The position numbers and the translations under genes were made by a program. From IMG/VR virus record IMGVR_UViG_3300005915_001138, positions 1 to 64,000 of that record: 64,000 nucleotides of DNA; one strand, written 5' to 3'. Within the stretch, counting starts at the first letter, position 1. Each line of letters begins with the position of its first letter. A model generated the notes under the pieces. The model did no database searches. It was not told the DNA's origin and saw only the letters and a list, made by a program, of their open reading frames with translations. Positions 9,077 to 18,558 of this stretch are shown here, piece after piece. Origin of the DNA: a virus.

Positions 9077-9538
9077 ATGAATAAATGGGAAAGATTATTT
9101 AATCGTTTAATAGAACAGGAAGAAGTACCTCCAGAAGAGGAGGCTCCTGTCGAAGAAGCGCCTCCTAAAGAGGCTGCTCCTCCAACTCCTGCTGATCCCC
9201 AAGAAGGTGATATAGGTGCAGAGGCTCCTCCAGGGGCTGCTCCAGATGCAGCCGCTGAAGAGATGCCCCCGGAAGAAATAATTGATAGAACAGATATAGG
9301 TAAACTATATCAATTAAAGAAGTTATACACTAGGTTAGTATCCATCAGTAATGTCTTAGAATATATTACAGATCCAAAATTGGATAATATTAAATTAAAA
9401 GTAATCGAATCAATAGATCTATTTAATGTAGTGATAGATAACTATCAAAAATTTAAAGAAGATGTTGAAGATATTTTAACCAAGTACACAAAGTTCATAG
9501 TAGAAATAACAGACAAAATTGAAGGAGCCAGAGTATAA
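9077..9538 (+). CDS. Putative prohead core protein, Pro/Glu-rich
   Basis: This 153-residue protein starts with a short amphipathic helix (MNKWERLFNRLIEQEE), followed by a Pro/Ala/Glu-rich disordered stretch (about residues 16-70) and a helical C-terminal half (about 75-153). Its place between portal and prohead protease matches the small scaffold or core proteins (gp67/gp68 position) of T4-like phages. IEQE near residue 13 resembles cleavage sites of T4-type prohead proteases (I/L-x-E), which would remove the N-terminal helix; this is inference. The stop overlaps the next start (TAATG). Confidence 0.5.
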   Translation: MNKWERLFNRLIEQEEVPPEEEAPVEEAPPKEAAPPTPADPQEGDIGAEAPPGAAPDAAAEEMPPEEIIDRTDIGKLYQLKKLYTRLVSISNVLEYITDPKLDNIKLKVIESIDLFNVVIDNYQKFKEDVEDILTKYTKFIVEITDKIEGARV

Positions 9539-9786
9539 TGTATGTATCAGAAAGATTTATAGGAACCCTTTTAAAGAAGGCATCAAAGATCGGGTCTAAA
9601 AATACGTCTACAGTTGCTAAGTCATTAAAAAACCCAAATAGCGCTAAGATGATAGCTGCAAGAGCAAAAGCCGCCAAAATGACTGGCACAACTACTCTAG
9701 GACAAAGAGTAGCGAGAGGCACTAAGAAGGCTGCTGGAAAAGTTGTTAAAAAAATAAAAAATAAACTGATCCCAGCGACCGCATAA
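9538..9786 (+). CDS. Small basic internal head protein with putative capsid-targeting tag
   Basis: This 82-residue protein begins MYVSERFIGTLLKKA and is otherwise Lys/Ala/Thr-rich, resembling histone H1 tails (RAKAAKMTGTTTLGQRVARG). The same first eight residues start the next gene, and a variant (MYISEHFI) starts the gene at 26502. T4 internal proteins carry an N-terminal capsid-targeting sequence of similar form (MKTYQEFI). I infer that this is a DNA-binding protein co-packaged in the head. The start overlaps the previous stop. Confidence 0.6.
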   Translation: MYVSERFIGTLLKKASKIGSKNTSTVAKSLKNPNSAKMIAARAKAAKMTGTTTLGQRVARGTKKAAGKVVKKIKNKLIPATA

Positions 9787-9799
9787 GAGGTATAATAAT

Positions 9800-10027
9800 A
9801 TGTATGTATCTGAACGCTTTATAGCAAAAGTAGCGTCTAAGGCAGTTACTAATGTTCGCGCGGGTATGCATGGTGCGCCTACATCAAAAGCGGCTACCAT
9901 AAAAGCTAGAATAAAAAATGCACTAAAGAAAAAGAAGAAGGCTCCAACTCAAACAACCTCAGTAGTTAAAAAAGCAAGAAGAGAGCCCGAGGGCTTGCCA
10001 TTTCATGGTGCCCCCGTTGGAAAATAA
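9800..10027 (+). CDS. Small basic internal head protein, paralogous tag
   Basis: A 75-residue, strongly basic protein (ARIKNALKKKKKAPTQTT) with the same MYVSERFI start as its upstream neighbour, 13 bases away, and a ribosome-binding site (AAGAGG). Beyond the tag the two share only general Lys/Ala richness. It probably packs with DNA in the head. It lies 19 bases before the prohead protease gene, which would process it if the tag is a targeting peptide. No enzymatic motif. Confidence 0.6.
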   Translation: MYVSERFIAKVASKAVTNVRAGMHGAPTSKAATIKARIKNALKKKKKAPTQTTSVVKKARREPEGLPFHGAPVGK

Positions 10028-10046
10028 ATAAGTGGAGTAACTCAAT

Positions 10047-10742
10047 ATGTTTATAATCGCAGAATCACCAAGCGTAGTATCTGTCCCAACCAAACTAAAA
10101 TCTACCGATAAAAATGGTAGAGTTAGAATGGAGTGCATCCTTCAAACGTGTGATGAGATAAATAGAAATAAAAGAAAGTATAGTAGAGCTTTATTGGATG
10201 AAGGTCTGAACTCTATTAAGAAGAGAGTACAAGAAGGATCTTTTATTGGAGAGCTAGATCACCCAATAGATCAGAACCCAGTTAGACAAGTAACAGTATT
10301 ATATAAAGACTGTTCTCATAGAATCTTAGAGACTGGTTGGAGTTCAAATAAATTAATGGCGACTATAGAAACATTAAGAACTCCTAATGGTTACATCTTA
10401 AAAAATCTTGCCGAAGATGGCGTTCCTGTCGGATTTAGTTTCCGTGGAATGGGAGATGTAAAACAAATAAATGAAGGTAGTGATGTTGTATATGAAGTTC
10501 AACATCCTTTACATGTAGTAACTTGGGACTCCGTAAGTTATCCAAGTCATGACTCAGCTAGAATGATTAAAATAACTGAAACAGTTACAAGAACAATTCA
10601 TGAATCTGTTGGATTAATGGAATGTGTTTCCGAAAAGGGTGGGTTAGTGTGCCTTAAAAATGGCGTGTGCATGATTCCAAATCAGTATGATAAACTAGTA
10701 GAGACACGAATGAAAGATTTAAAAAATAAGTATAGTTTATAA
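10047..10742 (+). CDS. Prohead core protease (T4 gp21 type)
   Basis: This serine protease cleaves scaffold and capsid proteins during head maturation. The 231-residue protein shows the family's catalytic His in GELDHP (H72) and Ser in GVPVGFSFRG (S130), with a downstream WDSVSYPSHDSA segment typical of the phage prohead protease fold. Length fits the T4 gp21 family (about 210 residues). The start ATG at 10047 has GGAG nearby. It lies between basic head proteins and a homing endonuclease gene; the capsid gene follows 8 kb later. Confidence 0.85.
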   Translation: MFIIAESPSVVSVPTKLKSTDKNGRVRMECILQTCDEINRNKRKYSRALLDEGLNSIKKRVQEGSFIGELDHPIDQNPVRQVTVLYKDCSHRILETGWSSNKLMATIETLRTPNGYILKNLAEDGVPVGFSFRGMGDVKQINEGSDVVYEVQHPLHVVTWDSVSYPSHDSARMIKITETVTRTIHESVGLMECVSEKGGLVCLKNGVCMIPNQYDKLVETRMKDLKNKYSL

Positions 10743-10792
10743 TTAAATATGATATTGGGAATAAATCTGAGTTGTAAAACGTTAGGATTGAT

Positions 10793-11683
10793 ATGAATAG
10801 GAAATATACGTTAGAAACAGTTAGAGAAATATTTAAGAAGGAAGGTTGTGAACTTTTAGCAGAAGAATATAATAATTGTGATATTCCTATGAAGTATAGA
10901 TGTATTTGTGGGAATGAGTCTAAGATTTCTCTTTATCATTTTAGAGAAGGTAAGCGATGTATGAGCTGTGGAATAAAGAAAAGATCTAGTAAAAAGAAAC
11001 ATTCTCAAAAAGAGGTTGAATATATATTTAAAAAAGAAGGATGTAAATTACTGGACAAATATAAGAATAATAATAGTCCTGTAAAGTATAGGTGTGTTTG
11101 TGGAAATATTTCTAGTACAGTTCTTGGTCGTTTTAAGGAAGGAAGTAGATGTAAAAAATGTGGAATAAAACGAAGAGCGAATAGTCATAGATACTCTCAA
11201 GAAGAGGTGAATAGTTATTTTAAAGAAAGAGATTGTGTTTTATTAGATAAATATATTACATGTGAAATTCCTTTAAAATATAAGTGCAATTGCGGAAATA
11301 CATCAAAAATTACTTTTAGTAATTTTAAAAGGGGCCAACGATGTATTTATTGTAAAATAGATAAACTTTCCGGAGAAAACAGTTCTAATTGGAATCCAGA
11401 TAGAAGTAAAATAAGGTCGATTAAAAGAATTCATTCTTTAAGTTCATCATATAAAAGAAAATTCAGAAAGAAATATAATATAAATAATTTAAAAATTCAT
11501 ATTGATCATATTTTTCCAATAAAAGCATTTGTTGAAAATAACATTTATGATTTAGATATTATAAATGGTGAAAGTAATTTACAATTTTTAACTGAGATGG
11601 ATAATAAGAAAAAAAGTGGTAAATATAAGCAAGAAGAATTTTTAAAATATATTAATTCTTTAAAATTAGAAGGAGTTATGTAA
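10793..11683 (+). CDS. Zinc-repeat HNH homing endonuclease
   Basis: The 296-residue protein has three N-terminal repeats of about 60 residues, each with a helix (like VREIFKKEGCELL) and two Cys pairs (CICGN...CMSCG), which should bind zinc and DNA. The C-terminal third holds an HNH-like nuclease: NWNPDRSKIRSIKRIH, then IHIDHIFPIKAF and INGESNLQFLTEMDNKKKSG. The same architecture, with five repeats, is found at 40772. It is a free-standing selfish gene inserted between protease and structural genes, with a lower GC content than its neighbours. It ends 2 bases before the next gene. Confidence 0.8.
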   Translation: MNRKYTLETVREIFKKEGCELLAEEYNNCDIPMKYRCICGNESKISLYHFREGKRCMSCGIKKRSSKKKHSQKEVEYIFKKEGCKLLDKYKNNNSPVKYRCVCGNISSTVLGRFKEGSRCKKCGIKRRANSHRYSQEEVNSYFKERDCVLLDKYITCEIPLKYKCNCGNTSKITFSNFKRGQRCIYCKIDKLSGENSSNWNPDRSKIRSIKRIHSLSSSYKRKFRKKYNINNLKIHIDHIFPIKAFVENNIYDLDIINGESNLQFLTEMDNKKKSGKYKQEEFLKYINSLKLEGVM

Positions 11684-11685
11684 AC

Positions 11686-12297
11686 ATGGCACTACCAGTA
11701 TTAACACAACAAAGAAGTTTAGATCCATATGACTCAAATCGTTGGAGTTCAGTTATTAATAGATTTACCAGGGTCATTACTGGCGGCCGCGACGTAATTT
11801 TACACTCCTCAACATCATTTAGATTATCTATTTCAGATGACCCAGTAAATTCAGAGGCTCCTTATTCTACAATCGACGTCAGCGCCGGGCTTTGTATAAA
11901 AGATGATGTTTTAATTCATATAACTGAGGAATATCAAGTTGACTTTACAGATAGATTAATGTACGTAGATGAATCAGATGAAGGTGATGTTTTATTTAAT
12001 AGTGAAGGATGGTACTATGTAGTAGTTGATTATCAGTATAGTAGACGTCTTCCTAGACCAACTGCATATTTGAGAGTTATAAAAAATAAAACTATTTACT
12101 CTACTTACCCCGATAACTATTTATTTTTAGGGGCGGCGTATGTTGAATATGTAGAGAACGCATGGCAAATTTCATTAGTACAATATAGTGACCCTAGTGT
12201 TATACCTCCATTAGAAAGATCAACCTATGCATTTGGGGTTCCTAGTATAGTTGATGGTGGAATCTTAACATCAATTGGTCTTATAGATGATGAATAA
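11686..12297 (+). CDS. Virion structural protein, family not recognised
   Basis: 203 residues, beta-rich, beginning MALPVLTQQRSLDPYDSNRW. The sequence has a regular strand pattern and no catalytic motif. It is first in a run of four genes with very short spacers (11 to 12 bases or overlaps) that leads to lectin-like proteins. It is likely a tail, neck or appendage component; the assignment is from neighbourhood only. Confidence 0.55.
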   Translation: MALPVLTQQRSLDPYDSNRWSSVINRFTRVITGGRDVILHSSTSFRLSISDDPVNSEAPYSTIDVSAGLCIKDDVLIHITEEYQVDFTDRLMYVDESDEGDVLFNSEGWYYVVVDYQYSRRLPRPTAYLRVIKNKTIYSTYPDNYLFLGAAYVEYVENAWQISLVQYSDPSVIPPLERSTYAFGVPSIVDGGILTSIGLIDDE

Positions 12298-12308
12298 GGG
12301 AGGATTTA

Positions 12309-13688
12309 ATGCCAGCAAAACAGTATCCTAAAGTTAGGCCAGAGCAAACATCTATATTAGATACTTTCTCTGAAAATAGTGCGGAGAACATAGGAAAAAT
12401 TGTACAAGCATTTTCTCCAGAATACACTACTTCAAATGAATCTAATTTAAAGAAAGCGACTGGTGTCTGCGCACAGCCAGAAGAATTAACTTCTACTTTT
12501 GCGTATATATATGGCCCGTTGACAATAATTACATCAGACACAAACGAGATACTTAATCAAGAGAGAGGGTCTACTGAAGATAACGCTTTTGTAAATTCTG
12601 GACAAGCAATTAGAATTGCAGTAACTCGCGGAAATTGTGTTATAAAGAATACTTTAATAGAGATAACACAAAGAACTTATCTAACTGTTTATAGCAATCC
12701 TCATCCAATACAGGGACAAGTAACAACCCAATATAATGCTAGGAATTCATATTTACATGAATCCGGAGATCCTACTCAACCTGGAAGTTATTGTCCACAG
12801 ATCAAAAGAAGTACTCAGTATGTTATGGCTGTAGTATATTATAATCCTGATTTATATAAATCTGCATACTTATGTTTGGTTAATGAGAACACCTATGAGA
12901 AGTTTAAAGAATATATATGTGTACTTGGAATTATACAAATAGATTTAAATGATAGTTTAGTACCAAATTTAATTCAAGAGAGCGGTATAACAATTGTACA
13001 CCCAGAGGATTCCTCTATTACTAGACAAGAAATCTGGCAATGGGATGAAGTGAATGGAGAAGAACTAGGAGAAGATATAAATCTATTTCCGTGGCCTGTG
13101 GTCCCTTCTCATAGAACTCTTTTTGATGTAGAATTTGATCTTAGTATGTATATTAGATATGGAAATAATTATAAAGTTCTTCGTAGACATACCAGCGAAA
13201 GTAGTGTTTTTCTTTATACCACATATGTAAATGTAATTGGCGGAAAAGCTTACCATCTGAGAATAAAATATATTCATTATGGATCAGACAATATAAATTT
13301 CACTCTCAATACTAAAATTTATTATGGGGATCAACCATATAGCGCAATAGGGTGTGCAGCCGATGAAGGCATATTCGGAGTAACGTCTGGAGATTTGACT
13401 AACAATTTAAATATATTGGGAGAGGTTAGCCAAAATACATATGCATATGGTGTAGAACATACGGTGGATGAAATTCTTGTAATGCCTGAATCTGTTAATC
13501 ATAAAATTACATTAGAAATGATTGGGCATGGGTGGGAATGGAACCAGCCAGTTGGAGACGAATATGGACGCCCTGAAGGTTTAGTTACAGAGTTACTCGG
13601 AATAACTGATTTTACTCAGGGAGTAACATATAGAGGCTCAATAGATGGATTGGTATTTAGCGAAATTAGTCTTACAGAATTAAGTTAG
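12309..13688 (+). CDS. Virion structural protein, family not recognised
   Basis: 459 residues, beginning MPAKQYPKVRPEQTSILDTF. The N-terminal third resembles a fibre-base domain (FVNSGQAIRIAVTRGNCVI), the rest is beta-rich with many aromatic residues and a C-terminal ligand-binding-like jelly-roll pattern. It has AGGAGG before its ATG, 12 bases after the previous stop. No known motif is seen; structural role is inferred from position. Confidence 0.55.
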   Translation: MPAKQYPKVRPEQTSILDTFSENSAENIGKIVQAFSPEYTTSNESNLKKATGVCAQPEELTSTFAYIYGPLTIITSDTNEILNQERGSTEDNAFVNSGQAIRIAVTRGNCVIKNTLIEITQRTYLTVYSNPHPIQGQVTTQYNARNSYLHESGDPTQPGSYCPQIKRSTQYVMAVVYYNPDLYKSAYLCLVNENTYEKFKEYICVLGIIQIDLNDSLVPNLIQESGITIVHPEDSSITRQEIWQWDEVNGEELGEDINLFPWPVVPSHRTLFDVEFDLSMYIRYGNNYKVLRRHTSESSVFLYTTYVNVIGGKAYHLRIKYIHYGSDNINFTLNTKIYYGDQPYSAIGCAADEGIFGVTSGDLTNNLNILGEVSQNTYAYGVEHTVDEILVMPESVNHKITLEMIGHGWEWNQPVGDEYGRPEGLVTELLGITDFTQGVTYRGSIDGLVFSEISLTELS

Positions 13689-13699
13689 GAGAAAATAAA

Positions 13700-14929
13700 A
13701 TGGCAACTCTTATAAAATTAAAAAGAGGTGACACGACCTATGTGGATGATCACTTATTGGTCAGAGGCGAACCAGCATTTACATTGAATAAAACATTTGA
13801 TAGCGGCCCACAGAGTGGTGTCAGTGTATCAGATAATACTTTACGAATAGGAAATGGTTCAGATGATGGTGGAGTCGCATTTTTAAATGCTGCTGACTCA
13901 CAATTAATGTCAACATATGCATTGTATATGGTTGGCAAAGTATCTAAGAATTTATCTAATATATCTCGAGAAATAATAAATGGGGAAGATACTATATATA
14001 ATAGAGGTATTGCTGCGTACTCTGAAACCCCAGCCGCAGTCGCAACAGGTGTAATAAATCAGACATGGTATACTCCAGAAAATGTATTAACAAGTAGGAA
14101 GATATATCCAGCTGGGTTAGATTATAGTTATGTATACGTTGATGGAAAATTACATCCGATTGATAATGGTTCATATTTAACTATTCCTGAAAATGATGAA
14201 TCATATCCTGTTGTTTATTATCTAGCTGCTGTTGGATATCCGTATTTGGCTGGCGAAAATAATTATGTAATAGATACAGTTTCGACTTTATTTTCAGAAG
14301 AACAGATAAACAATTCATTTAGATATCTACCACAATTACTAGGTCCCTACTCTGCTAATCCATATTCTGGATCCGTAGTTGGAGAATTAGTTAAAGCTTA
14401 TGACTTAGGTCCGTTTGAAATAGATGGGTGGCAAACAGATTTATCTGAGATAGATTCTGATGTTAAAGTGATAACTAAAGAACATGTTATTGTAGCATAT
14501 GCTTATCATGTACCTGCAAATCATACTGGGAATAATCTTACAAATGTGCTTTCACATGATATAATTCGAGATGAGTTTGGAAATGGAAAATATGGGTTAC
14601 CAGTTCAGAATGCACTCAGCGCCTCTGAGGACTTTTTTCCTACTTATAATATTGATCCATATTATATGTCTACGGCGTGGGAGAACGATGCTATAACTCA
14701 AGCCAACGTTCATTTTTCACCAAGAGCTACAATGATAAATTTTGATAGAGACATAGGTACACAAGATTATAATATAGATATAGATGTTATTTCCTATTCA
14801 GGATCCCCACACCAATTTGCTGCAGTTGAACCTGTAGAGAGATATAGAACTGGATTTTTAGTTCAAAGTAGGGGAGATGTAGATAAAATTAGATTTAAAT
14901 GGACTGTTACAAAGAAAGGATTAGAGTAG
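13700..14929 (+). CDS. Virion structural protein, possibly fibre-related
   Basis: 409 residues, with an N-terminal segment (MATLIKLKRGDTTYVDDHLLVRGEPAFTLN...LRIGNGSDDG) that resembles the common phage domain of the form LKRG-x-x-x-x-L-x-x-G-E-x-x-x-x-x-D-x-x-x-L-x-I-G-D-G found at the start of many tail-fibre and hyaluronidase-like proteins. This domain attaches appendages to the particle. The remainder is beta-rich and unassigned. Start has GGAG 8 bases upstream. Confidence 0.6.
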   Translation: MATLIKLKRGDTTYVDDHLLVRGEPAFTLNKTFDSGPQSGVSVSDNTLRIGNGSDDGGVAFLNAADSQLMSTYALYMVGKVSKNLSNISREIINGEDTIYNRGIAAYSETPAAVATGVINQTWYTPENVLTSRKIYPAGLDYSYVYVDGKLHPIDNGSYLTIPENDESYPVVYYLAAVGYPYLAGENNYVIDTVSTLFSEEQINNSFRYLPQLLGPYSANPYSGSVVGELVKAYDLGPFEIDGWQTDLSEIDSDVKVITKEHVIVAYAYHVPANHTGNNLTNVLSHDIIRDEFGNGKYGLPVQNALSASEDFFPTYNIDPYYMSTAWENDAITQANVHFSPRATMINFDRDIGTQDYNIDIDVISYSGSPHQFAAVEPVERYRTGFLVQSRGDVDKIRFKWTVTKKGLE

Positions 14930-14930
14930 A

Positions 14931-15281
14931 ATGATCAAAGTATTTAAGAGAGGTAACCCGACTGTATTATATAAGATAGATGAAAATATTTTGACGCTAT
15001 CTTTATATAATGATTTTTCCCAGTCGTTAAAAGTAGATTTAAATGAAACAATTAATAACAAAAGTCAAACGATTACAATATCTGCATTAAATTATAAACT
15101 AATATTAGGAACGAGTGGTGATTACATTGTAGGTAAATTATCAATTAATAAAAATATGGTACTTTCCTCTGACGAAAATAAAAAGAAATCAGAAGACATT
15201 ATATTTCTTAATTTATTTAAATTACCGAAAAATATAATCATGGAAAGTTTTAATATGGAGGAAGAAGAGAATGAGCTTTAA
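14931..15281 (+). CDS. Small hypothetical structural or chaperone protein
   Basis: 116 residues, mixed alpha/beta, ending in an acidic tail (NMEEEENEL). It starts 1 base after the previous stop and overlaps the next gene by 11 bases. Position between two fibre-like genes would fit an assembly chaperone, but no sequence feature shows this. Confidence 0.5.
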   Translation: MIKVFKRGNPTVLYKIDENILTLSLYNDFSQSLKVDLNETINNKSQTITISALNYKLILGTSGDYIVGKLSINKNMVLSSDENKKKSEDIIFLNLFKLPKNIIMESFNMEEEENEL

Positions 15282-16770
15282 TATTTTAATTAAAGATCCA
15301 TATAGATTAGCAGTAGAAGGTGCTAGTGGTGGACAAAATACAGTTTTATATGATGCAGCAGGAATACCTTCTCAAATGTATGTAATCCCTAGATTTGATA
15401 TTATATCAGTCGATCCTACTGCGATGTATATACCATTTACAAGTGTCACCGCTAGTGGTAGTCCTGATGTTAATACTAGAGAAATAGTATATACTGCTCA
15501 TGGATTAACCGCTGGCGATGTAATAACAATAGTCGGGGAAAGACCATCATCAGATTGGCATGGTCAAGATGTTGTAGTTAGTTCTGTACCAGATGTTAAT
15601 ACATTTAGAATTCAGACAAATCCAGTAGCAGCAATCGCATGGGGTGATATAAATGAGACTGGAATGTGGATACAGGGATTAATGGGTCATGGAATCCATC
15701 CAGCATTTATATGTGGTCCCCACGAGACATATAGCCCTGGATATAAATCAGAAATATTTGTAGGACAGTTTAGATCGTCTATAATCAATAATACTTTTCA
15801 TTCTCTTCCACGTACACTTGTACAGGATCAAGTTGGATATGATTATGATTATATAAGACAGTCAATGATTGTAAAAGGTCCTGGTTGGCATGCTATGAAT
15901 CTGTGGGAATGGTCAGCAATTGCTTTTCAAATTTTATCAAATGAAACAACTGTTAGAGGTATAGGTACATCATCTTCATATGATTATGGAGATAATAGAT
16001 ATTTGGGTATAGATAGATCGGTTAGAAGTCCAAATGCGAGTTACCCATATGAGACTGTAACCCCAGCATATAATCTTACATCAAATGATTACTATACAGG
16101 ATCTGGTCCAAAAAGTTTCCGTCATAATAATGATTTTACCGGAATCTCTGATATCGTGTCTCCAAACGGAGAGTTTATAGGTGGGATTTTTATTCACTCT
16201 GGACAGATTCGATTTAATTCTTTTAATAGTTTTGAAGCCGAAAGAAAATATGGAATTACTAGTGCAGCCAATACATTAGAGTGGACTCAGGATGGGGTTG
16301 GTGGTGGTGGAAATGGATGGTTATCATTTAAAGAACCATCTGCTGGTGGGATCTGTGATATAATAGGAACATCTGATGGGTTGGCATCCGACTATAGTGG
16401 ATTGGCTCATTCAAGTTCATGGAACCAATATCCTCCTAGTTCAACGCTTGATTTTCATGCAGAATCATTAGCAGATTCTAATTATGATGATTTAGTTAGA
16501 CTTATGAGACTTTCCTTAATGGCTAGTGGAGGTATATGGAGAGCTGTATCGACTGCAAATCAAACAGCAAAAGAAGCAGTTATTACTGGCGGATTCCCAT
16601 CCGACGAACTAGCTACAGCAGCAGGCGATTCAACCTTTTACTTCATGCAAAGAGGTGTAGGAGATTCATCTACCGGTTCTGGAACTGCGGATAATGTTGG
16701 TGGGCCTTTTGGATTTAATGTAAGAAAATATGACAATTTGGAAGCACCACGAGTTGCATTTATACCGTAA
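15271..16770 (+). CDS. C-type-lectin-like adhesin, copy 1
   Basis: 499 residues. It shares an N-terminal layout with the next protein (ILIKDPYRLAVEGASGGQNTVLYDAAGIPSQMYVIPRF versus the equivalent FVKDGLRSSVESLTGGKITVLYD...MYILNRF) and a central block with GIHPAF, EIFVGQF and GWHAMNLWEWSAIAF. These central and C-terminal motifs resemble the formylglycine-enzyme/C-type lectin fold used by phage receptor-binding proteins. The protein is therefore probably an adhesin that faces the host surface. No reverse transcriptase or template repeat was seen nearby, so diversity-generating retroelement activity is not supported. Confidence 0.6.
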   Translation: MSFNILIKDPYRLAVEGASGGQNTVLYDAAGIPSQMYVIPRFDIISVDPTAMYIPFTSVTASGSPDVNTREIVYTAHGLTAGDVITIVGERPSSDWHGQDVVVSSVPDVNTFRIQTNPVAAIAWGDINETGMWIQGLMGHGIHPAFICGPHETYSPGYKSEIFVGQFRSSIINNTFHSLPRTLVQDQVGYDYDYIRQSMIVKGPGWHAMNLWEWSAIAFQILSNETTVRGIGTSSSYDYGDNRYLGIDRSVRSPNASYPYETVTPAYNLTSNDYYTGSGPKSFRHNNDFTGISDIVSPNGEFIGGIFIHSGQIRFNSFNSFEAERKYGITSAANTLEWTQDGVGGGGNGWLSFKEPSAGGICDIIGTSDGLASDYSGLAHSSSWNQYPPSSTLDFHAESLADSNYDDLVRLMRLSLMASGGIWRAVSTANQTAKEAVITGGFPSDELATAAGDSTFYFMQRGVGDSSTGSGTADNVGGPFGFNVRKYDNLEAPRVAFIP

Positions 16771-16800
16771 ACTGAATAGTTTATTTGAGGAGAAAAGAAC

Positions 16801-18219
16801 ATGCCTAATATTTTTGTAAAAGATGGATTAAGATCTTCAGTCGAATCATTGACTGGTGGTAAGATAACAGTTTTATATGACACCAATGGTGTGCCGTCAT
16901 ATATGTATATATTGAATAGATTTGAAGTAGAGGATAAAAATTTTAACAAAATACCTATCCTTGATTATTATGCCGATGAAATACATCCATTAGGAATAAT
17001 TAATTTCCAAATAGATAATAGAATTAAATCAGATGGTATTCGTCCAATAGAGGAGGGAGATTATGTTCATTATGTTCCTCCCGAACCATCAGTAGGTGCT
17101 ACAAATACTCTTTACTCTGTGATGCCAACTCCGAATAGGTATCAGGTAGATTCAGTAACTGATGATTATGTATACCTGATAGATTTAGCAATACAAGGGA
17201 TAGACGAGGGAACATTTACCTCTTATCCCAATCAGGAATATTTAATTAAGTCTACTAATTATTGTGGTAGTGGTTATCACCCTGCATTTAAATATAAAGC
17301 ATCAGATGGTACTTTTGATTACCATGATGAAATATTTATAGGTCAGTTTATATCTGCATCAGAAGGAAATTCTTATTTCTCTATGCCTGGATTCAATCCT
17401 ACTTCAGGAATTTCTTATTTAGATTCCGCTGCGGCAGCTTCTAATAAAGGAGTTGGATGGCATATGATGACGAATTGGGAATGGTCAGCTATGGTATTTG
17501 ATGGTCTAGCTTCTGGACATAATCCAGGTGGAAATACATGGTATGGAAGATATGATCCAAATTTCGCCGGTGATAATATAAGTCCAAATTATAATTATCA
17601 GTCAGGAGTAAGAGTTGATGGATTAGTACCTGGAACAGAATCTGGAGATGGTACAACCTACACTGGTAGTGGCCCATTAAGTTGGACACATAATGGAGAA
17701 GTTACAGGTATAGCAGATGCAATTGGAAATAAAGAAGAATGGATTAACGGGTTTGCTGTTAATAATGGGCAATTATTTATACCAAGATATAATAAAACAT
17801 CTACTATTTCTGCCGCTGCTGGAACAGACATAATATCTTCTGCGGCATATAATAAAGGCGGAGCATATACTCCACAATTAGATGTTTCTTCAAATTTATA
17901 TACTATAAATGGTAGTAAACGATGTGAATGGACAGATATGCCAACTACGGCAGCATATGATGATGATAGTAATGTCCCACAATCAGATAAATATTTATTA
18001 CAACAAGCTTTAATTGATCCTTCTTGGTGTAGAGATTTAAATGGACATAGTTATGGCCATACTAGTGTTTATAGAGGGTCGATCAGGCCTACAAGAGGAG
18101 GATATTGGAAGATACCTAGAAATGAGACTGGGTTCTTTAATTTACGTTTGGTTAGAACAGACGCCTCAATCGGGTCTTTAACAGGATTTAGATTAGCATA
18201 TACTCCTAGTATCTCATAG
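16801..18219 (+). CDS. C-type-lectin-like adhesin, copy 2
   Basis: 472 residues, paralogous to the preceding protein over most of its length. The C-terminus (YRGSIRPTRGGYWKIPRN, then GFFNLRLVRT and GFRLAYTPS) is a clear C-type-lectin/FGE-like ending, where surface residues usually determine ligand binding. It starts after TGAGGAG, 30 bases downstream of copy 1. Tandem duplication followed by divergence would give the phage two receptor specificities or a heteromeric tip; this is inference. Confidence 0.65.
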   Translation: MPNIFVKDGLRSSVESLTGGKITVLYDTNGVPSYMYILNRFEVEDKNFNKIPILDYYADEIHPLGIINFQIDNRIKSDGIRPIEEGDYVHYVPPEPSVGATNTLYSVMPTPNRYQVDSVTDDYVYLIDLAIQGIDEGTFTSYPNQEYLIKSTNYCGSGYHPAFKYKASDGTFDYHDEIFIGQFISASEGNSYFSMPGFNPTSGISYLDSAAAASNKGVGWHMMTNWEWSAMVFDGLASGHNPGGNTWYGRYDPNFAGDNISPNYNYQSGVRVDGLVPGTESGDGTTYTGSGPLSWTHNGEVTGIADAIGNKEEWINGFAVNNGQLFIPRYNKTSTISAAAGTDIISSAAYNKGGAYTPQLDVSSNLYTINGSKRCEWTDMPTTAAYDDDSNVPQSDKYLLQQALIDPSWCRDLNGHSYGHTSVYRGSIRPTRGGYWKIPRNETGFFNLRLVRTDASIGSLTGFRLAYTPSIS

Positions 18220-18230
18220 AAAGGATAGAA

Positions 18231-18512
18231 ATGAAAACAAAAATTATACATACATCTAATGGAAATATTTCTGGAGAGACTCTTTTTGAGGCTGTTTCAG
18301 AATATGTTAGAACTAATGGTAGGATACCAAAGCAACATTTAATTAATAAAATAAATATTAAAATTTCTGAACTAGATATTAAATGTAAAAAATCAAATCA
18401 AACTATTGAAAAATCTATAGTTACAGTTGAAAAGATAAGAACAGATGTAGCAACATTAAAGTATGAAAATTTAAAAGCCAAAGACCAACTTCTGCAAGAA
18501 CTATTAGTTTAG
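18231..18512 (+). CDS. Small helical hypothetical protein
   Basis: 93 residues with a ribosome-binding site (AAAGGAT) just upstream. The C-terminal two thirds (NKINIKISELDIKCKKSNQTIEK...) are predicted coiled coil by heptad pattern. It closes the adhesin block. No family recognised; could be a chaperone or connector. Confidence 0.55.
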   Translation: MKTKIIHTSNGNISGETLFEAVSEYVRTNGRIPKQHLINKINIKISELDIKCKKSNQTIEKSIVTVEKIRTDVATLKYENLKAKDQLLQELLV

Positions 18513-18542
18513 AGCTTAGTGCTAAAGTTGAGAAATTATTTT

Positions 18543-18558
18543 GAGGACAAATTAACAA
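18543..18558 (+). promoter_or_regulatory. Degenerate copy of the late promoter-like motif
   Basis: TTGAGGACAAATTAACAA keeps the GAGGACAAATT half but has AACAA instead of NTAAAG. It directly abuts the ATG at 18559. If it is a promoter, the transcript would be nearly leaderless for that gene and would mainly serve the capsid gene. It may also work only as a ribosome-binding region. Confidence 0.35.

Noticed and set aside
15271-18219. Diversity-generating retroelement
   Set aside because: Lectin-like variable proteins are present, but no reverse transcriptase, accessory gene or template repeat was found in the window.
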